From Planctomycetota bacterium (GTDB taxonomy: Bacteria > Planctomycetota > GCA-002687715 > DRQF01), in NCBI GenBank assembly GCA_011369445.1, contig DRQF01000120.1, positions 19,277 to 83,276 of the forward strand: DNA of 64,000 bases, in the 5' to 3' direction. The position numbers and the translations under genes are program-made. Shown piece by piece: positions 18,248 to 28,377 of the stretch (position 1 is its first letter; every line of letters starts with the position of its first letter). The notes under the pieces are model-generated. The model had not been told where the DNA came from, did no database searches, and saw only the letters and a list, made by a program, of their open reading frames with translations.

Positions 18248-19060
18248 TCATGGGCCCAGCACTCTTTCCATGAGCGCGAGCAATCCATCGGGGTTGTCCA
18301 CATGCAGCCAATGCCCGGCATCAGCCAAGAGATGGCGAGAGACGTGAGGAAGCCCACTCAGCCCGGCCATCCGTTCCACCTCGGCCGGAGACCAACGGTC
18401 GCTGTCCACGGCACGCACGAGGTCGAAGTGCACTCCCGCCGGTGGCGCCTCCAGAAGGTCGAACTCGTCCCTCGACCAGTAGTCCGCAAGGAGCGCTCGA
18501 ATGCCCTCGGGGTCGAAGGACCAGGTCCAACGGCCGACTCCGTCCTTCTTCAGATTCGTCGACATCCAGCCGGCGAGGCTCTTCGAGAAACCCTTCGCGC
18601 GAAGGTTCTCCGCCACTTCGCTCCTGCGCTCCACGGGCACAGGAATCGCGGAGACGGCTTCGATCACCCGCGCCACTTCCGACGTCCCCCTCGCGTCCTC
18701 CGGTACCGCGCTCAGTGGACAGTCGAGAATCAAGACGCGCTCGAGTCCGCGAGGCCCACGTCGCGCGTACTCCATGGCCACCTTGCCGCCGAAAGAGTGT
18801 CCGGCGACGGCGTTCACGCCGACGCCGAGTTCCGCCAGGTCTCGGGCCGCGGTGGAGAGAGTATGCGGAGGGGGAGCACCAAGTGACTGACCGTGATTTC
18901 TGAGGTCCACCGTGAGGACACGCCACCCGGGCAGGTCATCGACGAGGCGGCGCGCAAAACTCCGCCAGTTTCGAAGGTTTCCCATGATGCCGTGCAGCAC
19001 GAGCAGCACCTTGGGCGCACTCGGGTCCCCAACCCATTCGTGATTGAGCCGAAATTCCAT
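18248..19060 (-). CDS. Alpha/beta hydrolase, YbfF/ABHD11-like esterase
   Basis: 270 residues. The oxyanion region LHGIMGNLRNWRSFA, the segment TVDLRNHGQS, the nucleophile elbow AGHSFGGKVAM (Ser in GHSFGG) and the catalytic His in DAGHWLHVDNP are all present, matching small YbfF-type esterases. A candidate catalytic Asp lies between (ILDCPLSAVP or RAVDSD). No signal peptide; cytoplasmic. It starts two bases after the pepN stop, so co-translation is likely. The substrate cannot be inferred. Confidence 0.9.
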   Translation of the reverse strand: MEFRLNHEWVGDPSAPKVLLVLHGIMGNLRNWRSFARRLVDDLPGWRVLTVDLRNHGQSLGAPPPHTLSTAARDLAELGVGVNAVAGHSFGGKVAMEYARRGPRGLERVLILDCPLSAVPEDARGTSEVARVIEAVSAIPVPVERRSEVAENLRAKGFSKSLAGWMSTNLKKDGVGRWTWSFDPEGIRALLADYWSRDEFDLLEAPPAGVHFDLVRAVDSDRWSPAEVERMAGLSGLPHVSRHLLADAGHWLHVDNPDGLLALMERVLGP

Positions 19061-19062
19061 CC

Positions 19063-21714
19063 TCAGGATGCCGGGTGCAGCGACTTGATGGTTCGATCGA
19101 CGATGTCCTCGACGTTTCTGGACAGCCCGGGACGCGCGCGGAGTTTCTCCAACCGGGCGGCGGCTTTCTCGCGAAGGTCATCCGGCGTCCTCGCCGCCGA
19201 AGAGAACGTCGCAGCCAGACGGGCGGCCAGTTGCGGATTCGTCTCGTCCAGCCGTTCGACCCATTCTCCGAGAAGCTCATACCCGGACCCGTCGGGGGCG
19301 TGGAAGTGGATCGGCGTCCGAGCAAATGCTCCGAGAAGCGCTCGAACCTTGTTCGGGTTCTTGACATCGAAGCACGGGTGGTTCGCCAACCTGCGCACGT
19401 CGGCGGCGCGCCCCGGCAACTCGCAGGAGGCCTGGATGGCAAACCACTTGTTCATCACCAAGGACTCGTGACGCCACCGCTCCTCGAAGAGCGCCAGAGC
19501 CCGCGCCCGCTCCGGAACGTCGTATTGGGCGAGAACCCCCAGCGCCGCCATCTCGTCGGTCATGTTGGATGCGGATTCGAGCTGCGAATAGGCGGCCCGC
19601 ACACCCCACGCCTCGTCGGCTGCGGCGGCGAGGGCCAAAGCCGTGTTCTTCAGACGTCGCCGGGCGCGCGCCCGGGGTTCGATGGAAAACGCGTCGCGTC
19701 CCAATTCCTCGTAGAGGGACACCAGCCGATCGTGCAGATGCGCCCCCAAGGTGGCTCGCATGCGCCTGCGCGACGCGTGGACTTCCTTTACATAGTGTCG
19801 CGGCATCTGCTCCGCCACCCAGGTTTCTCCCGGAAGAATGAGCATCACCGCCTGGAGATCAGGGTCCTCATCGAGTTCGAGAACGGGCCCCAGCGCTTCG
19901 GGCACCGGAGTGAAGTCGGGGCCCGCGGCCTTCCCGGCTCGTCGCGCCTCCACGTCCTCGATCATGAGTCGAAGAGCCAGCTCCTGCCCCGCGTCCCAGC
20001 GGTTGAAGCCGTCCGAGTCGTGAGCGACCCGAAACGCCAGATCCGATGTCGACGTCTCCATCTCGAGACGCACGGGCGCGGAGAACCCCCTCATGAGGGA
20101 CGGAACGCTCCCCTGCGGGATACCCTCGAGAGTCCAGGAGGCCTTCTCGTCGTCCAGAATGAGGACACGAGTTCCCGGAGCCCGAGGCTCCTCCCCTTTC
20201 AGGGTCAAGGGTAGATCTTCGCCGTCCGGTCCGAGGAATCCGATGGCGAGAGGGATCTCGACCGGCCGTTTTTCCGGCTGTCCCGGCGTCGGGGCCGTGG
20301 ACTGGCTCACATCGATGACCGCCACGTTCTCCCCGGCGTGGAGACGCACGCAGGCCCGAACTCTTGGCGTCCCCGCCTGCTCATACCAACGGAAGAACTC
20401 ACCGAAGTCACGGCCCGAGGCGTCTTCGATCGCACGCACGAAGTCCTCGCAGGTGACCGCGCAACCATCATGGCGCTCGAAGTAGAGGTCGGTCCCCTTG
20501 CGAAAGGTCTCGGGGCCCACGATGTTGCGGATCATGCGGATGATCTCCGCCCCTTTCTCGTAGACCGTCGATGTGTAGAAGTTGTCGATGTCGCGGTAGG
20601 ACGCAGGCCTGACCGGATGAGCCAAAGGCCCCGCGTCCTCCGAGAACTGGTGGCTGCGCAGGAACGAAACCTGCTCGATCCGCTGGACCGAAGGCGAAGC
20701 CGTCGCCTCCATGAACGACTGCTCACGGAAAACCGTGAAGCCCTCCTTCAGACTCAGTTGGAACCAGTCCCTGAGGGTGACGCGATTACCGCTCCAGTTG
20801 TGGAAGTATTCGTGTCCGACGACCCGTTCGATGTTCTGATAGTCGAAGTCGGTGGCGACGCGGGGATCGGCGAAGATGAGAGCGGCGTTGAAGATGTTGA
20901 GCCCCTTGTTCTCCATCGCTCCGAAGTTGAAGTCATCGACGGCCACGATCATGAAGAGGTCGAGATCGTACTCGCGACCGTAGGCTTCCTCGTCCCACCT
21001 CATGGCTCGCTGAAGCGACGCCATGGCATGCCCCAGCCTGTCCTCATGCCCCGGCGAGCAGTAGATGCGCAGCGTGACCTTGCGACCGCTGCAGGTGGTG
21101 AACTCGTCCTCGATAAACCCCAGATCTCCGGCGACGAGAGCGAAGAGGTAACAGGGTTTCGGATGGGGGTCCTCCCAGACGGCTTCATGGCGACCGCCTG
21201 TGAGTTCGCCGGTCCGAACCGGATTCCCGTTGGAGAGAAGAACGGGGAAACGGCTCCGATCCGCCTCGATGCGCACCTTGAACCGGGTGAGGACATCCGG
21301 ACGGTCGAGGAAGGGAGTGATCTTACGAAACCCCTCCGCCTCGCATTGGGTACAAAGAGTTCCGCCGCTCTCGTAGAGGCCCTCGAGGGTGAGATTCTCC
21401 GCTGGCCGAAATCGGGTTTCAGCCTTCAGGGTGAAGGAGCGGGGAGGAGACGTGATGAGCACCGCATCCTCTTCCGCCACGTATTCATTCTCGGTCAGAG
21501 CACGGCCGTCGATCCATAGGGATCGAAGAGTTCGAGGCGCCGCATCCAGGCGGAGCGCTCGAACCTCCTCGCCGACACGCTCGTACGGAACGCGACTTGT
21601 CACGATGACCTCGTCGCCACGAACGTCGAAGTCGAGCTCGACCGTCCCCACCTTCCATTCGGGAGGGGCATAGTCCGCCAGACGAATCTCTAATCTTCGG
21701 TCGTCGTCACTCAC
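19063..21714 (-). CDS. pepN: Aminopeptidase N (M1 family)
   Basis: Removes N-terminal amino acids from peptides. The track ORF extends upstream to 22200 through the porin gene; the real start is the GTG coding VSDDDRRLEIRL at 21714, 14 bases past the porin stop. This gives 883 residues, close to E. coli PepN. The substrate-binding motif GAMENKGLNIFN (about residue 262), the zinc site HEYFHNWSGNRVT (about 300) and the downstream glutamate in LKEGFTVFRE are all intact. The C-terminal helical domain (LYEELGRDAFSIEPRARARRRLKNTAL) is also conserved. Cytoplasmic; no signal peptide. Confidence 0.96.
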   Translation of the reverse strand: MSDDDRRLEIRLADYAPPEWKVGTVELDFDVRGDEVIVTSRVPYERVGEEVRALRLDAAPRTLRSLWIDGRALTENEYVAEEDAVLITSPPRSFTLKAETRFRPAENLTLEGLYESGGTLCTQCEAEGFRKITPFLDRPDVLTRFKVRIEADRSRFPVLLSNGNPVRTGELTGGRHEAVWEDPHPKPCYLFALVAGDLGFIEDEFTTCSGRKVTLRIYCSPGHEDRLGHAMASLQRAMRWDEEAYGREYDLDLFMIVAVDDFNFGAMENKGLNIFNAALIFADPRVATDFDYQNIERVVGHEYFHNWSGNRVTLRDWFQLSLKEGFTVFREQSFMEATASPSVQRIEQVSFLRSHQFSEDAGPLAHPVRPASYRDIDNFYTSTVYEKGAEIIRMIRNIVGPETFRKGTDLYFERHDGCAVTCEDFVRAIEDASGRDFGEFFRWYEQAGTPRVRACVRLHAGENVAVIDVSQSTAPTPGQPEKRPVEIPLAIGFLGPDGEDLPLTLKGEEPRAPGTRVLILDDEKASWTLEGIPQGSVPSLMRGFSAPVRLEMETSTSDLAFRVAHDSDGFNRWDAGQELALRLMIEDVEARRAGKAAGPDFTPVPEALGPVLELDEDPDLQAVMLILPGETWVAEQMPRHYVKEVHASRRRMRATLGAHLHDRLVSLYEELGRDAFSIEPRARARRRLKNTALALAAAADEAWGVRAAYSQLESASNMTDEMAALGVLAQYDVPERARALALFEERWRHESLVMNKWFAIQASCELPGRAADVRRLANHPCFDVKNPNKVRALLGAFARTPIHFHAPDGSGYELLGEWVERLDETNPQLAARLAATFSSAARTPDDLREKAAARLEKLRARPGLSRNVEDIVDRTIKSLHPAS

Positions 21715-21728
21715 GGCTGCACTCTCGC

Positions 21729-23438
21729 TCAGAACGTCACCTGAGCCTGCATGTACAGCAAGACCGCGGGATCGGAGCCTGCGAATTGATAGGTCGGCAC
21801 AATGAAGAGTCCCGGCTGTCCAGGAACCGAAATCAAATCGGCGTCGAGGTTGTCGCTCGGGAAGAACACCGAGAGATTCGCGGTGAACAGAACATTCGCC
21901 GAATGCTGCCAGTTCGCGTACAGATCGACCTCGTAGCCGTAGTTGTGGCTGGTGTAGAAGTCGTACTCCTCGTTGTCGATGTACCCCCCGATGACGGTGG
22001 CGCCGAACTGAAGATCCGGCTCTGGCCAGAACGTCACGCCGAGCTTCCAAAGGACGGAGTTGGACAGCGGGAAGATGTCCATGTTGCCGAAGCGGGACGC
22101 CCACGTTCCGTGGGTTCCCACGAAGAGCGGACTGAACCCGACCTCGTTCGTCTCGCCTCCTTCGGTCCAACGGAAGCCCGCATGAAGGGTGAATCGCCAC
22201 TCACCGTCGAAGCGGTACGAGAAGAATCCCTCGCCCGCGAAAGCGGTGTAGTCCTCCTCCTGAAAGGCGACCAGCGCGGGAGACAACCCTCCCACCGTGT
22301 TGACCCCGCGAATGTTCCGCCCTCCGGTGCCCGTCTGAACGGCCAACTCCACGGAGGCCCAGAAGCTTTCCGAACTCTCGTAGAATCCCTCGCGAAGAGC
22401 CTCGTCACCCGCCCAGAAACGCATACCGATGGTGTGGAATCGGCCGAAGATCAACTGGGACTGGGTGCGCTCGGAAAGGAAGTTCGTACCGAACGTCGCC
22501 GGCCCGAGAACACTGTCGTCGCGACTCTCGAAGAACACCCAATAGAGTTCGATCGTCACCGGGTCCAACGCCTCGAAGTTGAAGGTGTTGTACAAGCCGA
22601 CCATCCACTCCTGATCCTTCGAAATCGTCGGTCCCAGTCCGTTGATGGTGGCCGCGAAGAAATCCCTGGGGTCCGCCTCGACGGCGTAGAAGAGCGAGGC
22701 TTGCCATTCCCCGAGGTCCGCGTCGAAACGGACGGAATCATGGGTCAGGCCGGCGAAGAAATCGTCGGATCCAAGGAGGAATTGATTCCCATAGACGAGC
22801 TCTTGACGTCCGGCCCGCAGAAAGGTGTTCTCGCCGCCGTTGAAGAGGTCCGCCAGCTCGAGATAACCCTGATAGAGTTTCAAGTCGTCGAGCGGGTCCC
22901 GGATCTCCGAGCCGATCCGCGTGGACGTCTCGAGAACGCTGTTGTTGTTGAAACGGCCGACCGCCTGAATCTCGAAGACGGTTCGGACGTTCTCCGTGAA
23001 TCGAAAGTCCATGCCGAGGCGGAAACGGCCGTCCGCGTAGATCCCCTGATCGTCCAGTCCATCGTTCAACGTGACGACGTTCTTCGAATAGAGCATGCGC
23101 GCCCGCGCCTCACCGTAGAACGTGAGGGTCTGCGCCACCTCGCCGAATGAGCCGACGCCCGTCCCGATGGGCAATTCCTCGTCCTGAAGAATGCTGTTGA
23201 TGTGGGTCTCGAGACCTCGATCCGTTGTCGCCCCGCTCTCGATCTCTTCCAGGCGACCTTCCAACCTGGCGATCTGAGCTCGGTCCGCGGCGCGCTCTGC
23301 GCGCGTCTTCAGCAGCTCCGATTCCAAACGATCGATCTTGGCCTTCAGGTTCTCGTAGTTCTCCTGTCCGTACGCCCTCGGTCCGAGCAGCAACGTCGTG
23401 AGGAGGAGCACCCCCACTGCAAGACGACTTTGAGACAT
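21729..23438 (-). CDS. Outer-membrane beta-barrel porin, alginate-export-like
   Basis: The start is taken at the second ATG (23438), which has an AGGGG site at normal spacing; the outer ATG at 23444 directly abuts it. 569 residues: a signal peptide (AVGVLLLTTLLLGPRAYG), a coiled coil (residues about 25-70, LKAKIDRLESELLKTRAERA), then a long beta-rich barrel region with alternating aromatic strands (LTFYGEARARMLYSK, ENTFLRAGRQELVYGNQFLLGSDDF) that resembles the alginate export/AlgE-like family. It ends in phenylalanine (AQVTF), as outer-membrane barrels normally do. The N-terminal coiled coil suggests trimer formation or peptidoglycan contact. The transported substrate is unknown. It implies a diderm envelope. 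Confidence 0.82.
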   Translation of the reverse strand: MSQSRLAVGVLLLTTLLLGPRAYGQENYENLKAKIDRLESELLKTRAERAADRAQIARLEGRLEEIESGATTDRGLETHINSILQDEELPIGTGVGSFGEVAQTLTFYGEARARMLYSKNVVTLNDGLDDQGIYADGRFRLGMDFRFTENVRTVFEIQAVGRFNNNSVLETSTRIGSEIRDPLDDLKLYQGYLELADLFNGGENTFLRAGRQELVYGNQFLLGSDDFFAGLTHDSVRFDADLGEWQASLFYAVEADPRDFFAATINGLGPTISKDQEWMVGLYNTFNFEALDPVTIELYWVFFESRDDSVLGPATFGTNFLSERTQSQLIFGRFHTIGMRFWAGDEALREGFYESSESFWASVELAVQTGTGGRNIRGVNTVGGLSPALVAFQEEDYTAFAGEGFFSYRFDGEWRFTLHAGFRWTEGGETNEVGFSPLFVGTHGTWASRFGNMDIFPLSNSVLWKLGVTFWPEPDLQFGATVIGGYIDNEEYDFYTSHNYGYEVDLYANWQHSANVLFTANLSVFFPSDNLDADLISVPGQPGLFIVPTYQFAGSDPAVLLYMQAQVTF

Positions 23439-23679
23439 GAACATCCCCTTTTTCTTTCAATCCCTGCGCGATGGTTCTTCGGTCCTTCGCTGACGAGCAT
23501 AAACCCATAGAAGACGCGATGGCAAGAGGTTACTCTCAGACTCACGACCTTTGGCGGATCATTTCCAAGCCAGCGGGTTGTCGAGAACACGCGCCAGGGG
23601 TCGCAAGGCGCCCTTGCCGCTGTATCCGGCCTCCAGGGACGGCGGCTGGGAGCCGATAGAAACCGAGGAGGCTGACCGG

Positions 23680-26600
23680 GTGGATCCAAACTTGGAGTCG
23701 GGTCAAATCGTCGGCGATCGCTACGTCGTCGGGAAAAGGCTCGAAAAATCTCGGAACGGGACGACCTATTCCGCGCGAGACCGCGTCCGGAAGGGGGAGA
23801 GGGTCCGTTTGCGAGTTTTCGTGGACGAGGACTCATCCGACCCTGCACAGTCGATCCGCCATGAGCAGGAACTCGCACGCGCCGTGCCCCCTATCGCCGG
23901 GATCGTCGTCGCCCGTGAGGTCGGGGCCGATGGCACCCTGGTCTGGCGGGCCACGGAGTGGCGAGACGGCCACGACCTGAGAGTGCTTGCCGCCAAGGAA
24001 GGCGCCGTGCCCGTCGCCACGGCGGTCGACATCGGCCTCAAGCTCGCCCGCATCGTCGCCCAACTTCATCGCCTCGGCATCGCGCATTTGGGGCTCGACC
24101 TCCAGACCATCCATGTCGGGCAAGGCGGCGACGGGATCTGGATCGACGGCGAACGTTTCTGGCGAGCCCTCGACGGGAGTCAAGATTCGCCCTACCGGCG
24201 CGACACGAGCCGCGCTCCGGAATACGCGACGCCGGATTCGGTTCCGGATGCGCGCACCGACGTCTTCGACATGAGCTGCCTGCTCACGAGGCTCATCATG
24301 GGGATGACGGAGAACGTGGCGGATTCCGACCTGGAACGCTGCGATCCCGACGCCACCGTCCGATCCGAACCCCTCCCCCACAGGCTCCTCCAACTCCTGG
24401 AGAGAAGCCGGAGCGCCGACCTCTCGCAGCGGCCCAAGGACGCCGACGCTTTCTTGGAGGAACTGAGCCTCATCCACGATGAATTCTCCATCGCTGCCAC
24501 GCGGACGATCCAAGCCATTCGACTGGACGGCGGCGACGACAACGCGACCGTTCTCACCAGCGGCGTCACGAGGACATCAGGTCCTGGTTCCTCCGGGTCG
24601 ACCGGCAGTCTCAGCCAATCCGACTTCGGGGGCGACCAGCCCTTCGAGATCGAATCCGTTCTCGGGCGAGGCGGGATGGGCGTCGTCTACCTGGCGCGCG
24701 ACAAGAAGCTCGATCGCAAGGTAGCGATCAAGCTCCATGAGATCACCCAGATCGACGCGGAGAACGGCGAGGACTCCCTCGTGCGGGAAGCGCGCATGAT
24801 GGCCCGCCTTCCCGTTCATCCCAACGTCGTGGCCGTGTTCGCCGCCGACGAACTCGTCGACGGACGCCTCTACGTCGTGATGGAGTACATTGAAGGGGGC
24901 TCTCTTCACGGCGAGCTCCGTCGCGACCCCAAGATGACTTTCGATCGATTCCAACGGATCGCCCGAGATATCTGCGCGGGAGTCGCGCATGCCCATTCGC
25001 ACGGATTGGTCCACAAGGACATCAAGCCCGCCAACGTGATGGTCGCCGCGGACGGGCGCCACAAAATCGCCGACTTCGGCATTGCTCATGCCCTCCAGAA
25101 GACGGGAATGATGGGCGACGGTGGCGGGACGGTCTCCGGGACGCCCGCCTACATGTCGCCGGAGCAATTCGAGAATCAGAAGCTCAAGCCGACTTCCGAC
25201 GTCTACGCCATCGGGTGCCTCCTCTACGAGCTCGCCAGCGGAGCCCCGCCATTCACCGGTCGCGACGTGTGGCGACAGCATTTCTTCGACCAACCGCGCC
25301 CTTTGAGGTTCCGCTTCGAGAGCCCCGTGAACGACGAGATCGAGCGGATCATCATGAAGGCCCTCTCGAAGGACCCGAAAGAACGCTACGAGGATGCGGG
25401 GGCCCTCGGAGCCGCCCTTGCGAGAACATTCGCCAAGGCCTCCTCGGGGGAAACCGCTTCCGCGATCGCCCCGAAGGCAGGCCATACAACAGCAGAGATG
25501 GCGCCCCGTTCTCGGGGGCTCCGCGTCATCAACTACGGCATCATCGTCCTCGCCGTGGCACTGGCCGGAGTCCTCGTCTTCAAGTCCTTGAACGGGACTC
25601 CCGACGCCGTGGGCGGCACGATCCATGTCATGGTCGGCGACACCGAGCTCGCCGACCGTAGGGATGTTCAGCTGAACTCGCTCTCCGAGCTGCGGATTCG
25701 CCTCGAACCCGGAGAAATCCTCCATGAGGCCCTCTGGACAGCCGGTGCGACGACGCTCACCCTTGCCACGCGCACCGACCACGACGGAGTCATCACGCTC
25801 TGCGACCCTCTGGGTTCCTTCACCGAGGGGGTCGTTTCACTTCGATTCGGGGCCGACGGCGAGGCCGTGAAGGAAGATCGGCTGAAGGTCACGGCAAAAC
25901 CCTGGACGCCTCCGGACTCGCTGGTCGAATCCGCGGAAGCTCTTCTCGCGGCAGACCTGTCGTCCAGCCCTCCGGCCGAACTCGAGACCCGCCAGCGGAA
26001 GCTGGAGACATTGAATGAGGAGGTCCAGACTCTTCTGGCCGCTCGCCTGCATAAGGAGCACCCCCTCGAGGATCGCTTGAAGTCGGCGTTGGAGACCACG
26101 CGCTCATTGCTCGCGGAACGTTCCACCTCCCCCGTCCTCCGCATCGATGGTCCAGGGTTCTCGGGCCAACCCGAGGACGAATGGGGGCTGGTCACTTTGG
26201 ACGACGTCACGATTCGCGTCGAAGCCCCCCGAGAGGGCCTGCAAGTCTCGGCCGAGCTGAACGACGAGCCCCTCTCGGTCAAAGCGTCGGGAGGCGCGTT
26301 TCGCATCTCCAAGCCCTCCAAGCCCGTCGACTCCGGAACTCTGGTCTTGACCGCCACGGATCGTTGGGGGAACCGAACACGCCTCGAACTGCACATTCGC
26401 GCCCTACCCTTCACGCCGCCGAAGACGCTCCTGCGAAGCCGCGATGCCATTTTCGACTGCTTACGACGAGGCGACCTGGAAGAGGCCGAGTCCGGGCTCC
26501 TCGCCTTGGAAGCCGCCTGGAAGAAAGCGACCGACGGCGTCCTCAACCCTTCGGCCATCGACACGACCCCCCTCGAAGAAGTGCGTCGCGCGGTCACCGC

Positions 26601-28278
26601 CGCCCGTGATCGGAAGGAGCGCATGAAGTTCCCGCCCCGGATCCAGGCCTCGGTGGCGGGACGGCCCGTGGCTCAGGACGAGCAGGTGGAGGTCGACTGC
26701 CTCGCCGACATTGCCCTTGCGATCGAGGCCCCCAACGACCTCGCTAGGTGGACGGCCACCTACGAGGGAGAAGTGGTTGGGGAAGGCGAGTCCCCGAACA
26801 CGGTCAAGCTTCGGGAACCGGCCGCACCCGCCCGCGTCGGGGAACTCGTCGTCAAAGCGACGGACAAACTGGGGATCGAGACCGCTTTGCGTCTCACCGT
26901 GATCGGCCGCCCATTTCAGCTCCCCGAGGCGGCCGCGACCCGACTCGAAAAGATCCGTGGAGACATCGAATCCGGAGATCTGGACGCCGCATCCGAAGCG
27001 CTGGAGGCGCTCGATCTCGAGCTTCACGTGGCTCTAAAAACCCGCCTGAATCGGGATTCCACGCCGTTGGCGGCCCTGAAATCGCTGCGGACGGAACTCG
27101 AAGCCAAGCGCCAAAGCTCCCGTCGGGTCCCACGGATCTTGTGCGCCGGTCCCCAGGGGCCTCTCGAAAACGGAAGCGTCGTGACAGTGCGTGGTCTCGA
27201 GGATTTGGAAATCCGCCTGGACTGTCAGGGAAACCCCTTGGAGTTCCAAGTCACGTGGAATGGCGAACCCCTGGAGGCCCAACGGGACGGCGCCTGGCTG
27301 CGTCTGGGCAACCCGCCCCAGCCCGCCGCACGAGGGACTTTGACGGTCATGCTGAAGGACGCCCGCCATCGCTCCGTCAGCGCATCTTGGAGCGTCATCG
27401 GCAAGCCGTTCTCCCTTTCCACCCTCACCCGTCAAGAACTGAGCGCGGTCGTGCCCCTCCTCGCTCAACGCCGGGACCTCCGTCGCGTGGTCACCACCCT
27501 GGAGCGGCTCCAACGGACCGAAGGGGACCTCCGCGCGAAGTTCCTGAACCGTCAGCCCTCGGACCTCGCGGCGATCACGGACAGGCTGCGTGACGCACGC
27601 AAACTGCTGGCGGAAGCGAAGGCCACGCCAACGCCCCAACCGATTACCCCGCGGCCAGTCATCCCCAGGCCGCAGCTCAAGGGGCCCAGCGCCACCCACG
27701 CAGGGCTTCGATTCATTCGAGTCAACGTGTCCGGCCGACCGCTTTACGTCTGCGACCGGGAGCTTCCATGGGGCGCCTTCGCGTCCTGGTGGGCCGCGAA
27801 CGGGAGTCGGTTCAACAGTCGAGGAGTGACGCCCAAGGCCGCCCGCATTCCCGTGACCGGAATCAAGGCCGAGGCCTTCCAGGCTTTCGCCCGCTCGATC
27901 GGCGCGCGCATTCCCACCCGGCGCGAATGGGAGACCTTCGCCGACGCGAAGAGTGGATCGAAGCGCTATCTGCAGGCCTACCCGGACGTGCGCTCCCCCA
28001 ACTGCAACTCCCGCGTCTTCAATCCCCGGCGCCTCGGACGGGGGCGCAGGAAGAAACTCTCCCTGAAGCTCGCCGACGACCCGAAGTACGGCGGACATGG
28101 GCTCAATGGCTCCTTCTTCCATTTGGCCGGGAACGTGAGCGAGATTGTCAAAGGACCAGGCGGTCGATGGCAGCTCATGGGGTCCTCGTACAAATCGAAG
28201 ACGACCCCACCCCTCGGCGCCCGTGTCTACGAGGGCCCGAAACCCGACGTGGGTGTCCGACTCGTCATCGACGGATAG
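23680..28278 (+). CDS. Membrane Ser/Thr kinase: pseudokinase + kinase + TM + four-repeat ectodomain + FGE-like domain
   Basis: The start is the GTG at 23680 with GAGGAG upstream (1532 residues); the track's ATG at 23551 has no such support. Residues about 10-270 form a degenerate kinase lobe: GDRYVVGKRL is recognisable, but HRDLKPxN is replaced by HLGLDLQT and no DFG is seen. Residues 321-585 are a complete Hanks-type kinase: LGRGGMGVVYLA, VAIKLHE, HGLVHKDIKPANV, IADFGIAH and GTPAYMSPEQ. A TM helix (about 617-637, YGIIVLAVALAGVLVF) follows. The exported part has four repeats of about 160 residues, each a beta-sandwich followed by a helical hairpin, then a degenerate formylglycine-generating-enzyme (FGE-sulfatase) domain (ARIPTRREWETFA, FHLAGNVSEI, DVGVRLV). 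It is likely a receptor kinase with an external sensor; the ligand is unknown. Confidence 0.9.
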   Translation: MDPNLESGQIVGDRYVVGKRLEKSRNGTTYSARDRVRKGERVRLRVFVDEDSSDPAQSIRHEQELARAVPPIAGIVVAREVGADGTLVWRATEWRDGHDLRVLAAKEGAVPVATAVDIGLKLARIVAQLHRLGIAHLGLDLQTIHVGQGGDGIWIDGERFWRALDGSQDSPYRRDTSRAPEYATPDSVPDARTDVFDMSCLLTRLIMGMTENVADSDLERCDPDATVRSEPLPHRLLQLLERSRSADLSQRPKDADAFLEELSLIHDEFSIAATRTIQAIRLDGGDDNATVLTSGVTRTSGPGSSGSTGSLSQSDFGGDQPFEIESVLGRGGMGVVYLARDKKLDRKVAIKLHEITQIDAENGEDSLVREARMMARLPVHPNVVAVFAADELVDGRLYVVMEYIEGGSLHGELRRDPKMTFDRFQRIARDICAGVAHAHSHGLVHKDIKPANVMVAADGRHKIADFGIAHALQKTGMMGDGGGTVSGTPAYMSPEQFENQKLKPTSDVYAIGCLLYELASGAPPFTGRDVWRQHFFDQPRPLRFRFESPVNDEIERIIMKALSKDPKERYEDAGALGAALARTFAKASSGETASAIAPKAGHTTAEMAPRSRGLRVINYGIIVLAVALAGVLVFKSLNGTPDAVGGTIHVMVGDTELADRRDVQLNSLSELRIRLEPGEILHEALWTAGATTLTLATRTDHDGVITLCDPLGSFTEGVVSLRFGADGEAVKEDRLKVTAKPWTPPDSLVESAEALLAADLSSSPPAELETRQRKLETLNEEVQTLLAARLHKEHPLEDRLKSALETTRSLLAERSTSPVLRIDGPGFSGQPEDEWGLVTLDDVTIRVEAPREGLQVSAELNDEPLSVKASGGAFRISKPSKPVDSGTLVLTATDRWGNRTRLELHIRALPFTPPKTLLRSRDAIFDCLRRGDLEEAESGLLALEAAWKKATDGVLNPSAIDTTPLEEVRRAVTAARDRKERMKFPPRIQASVAGRPVAQDEQVEVDCLADIALAIEAPNDLARWTATYEGEVVGEGESPNTVKLREPAAPARVGELVVKATDKLGIETALRLTVIGRPFQLPEAAATRLEKIRGDIESGDLDAASEALEALDLELHVALKTRLNRDSTPLAALKSLRTELEAKRQSSRRVPRILCAGPQGPLENGSVVTVRGLEDLEIRLDCQGNPLEFQVTWNGEPLEAQRDGAWLRLGNPPQPAARGTLTVMLKDARHRSVSASWSVIGKPFSLSTLTRQELSAVVPLLAQRRDLRRVVTTLERLQRTEGDLRAKFLNRQPSDLAAITDRLRDARKLLAEAKATPTPQPITPRPVIPRPQLKGPSATHAGLRFIRVNVSGRPLYVCDRELPWGAFASWWAANGSRFNSRGVTPKAARIPVTGIKAEAFQAFARSIGARIPTRREWETFADAKSGSKRYLQAYPDVRSPNCNSRVFNPRRLGRGRRKKLSLKLADDPKYGGHGLNGSFFHLAGNVSEIVKGPGGRWQLMGSSYKSKTTPPLGARVYEGPKPDVGVRLVIDG

Positions 28279-28377
28279 CTCGCTCATTCGCCCCGCCTCA
28301 CAAGGCCCACCGCGGCCCCCGCTCCAGGTGAAGGGAAACCCCATCTGGTGAGTATCACTCTCCAACGGAGACTTCCG

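Noticed and set aside
21715-22200. N-terminal extension of pepN into the porin gene
   Set aside because: The extension is a shadow of the porin frame; the PepN family length and GTG at 21714 support the shorter start.
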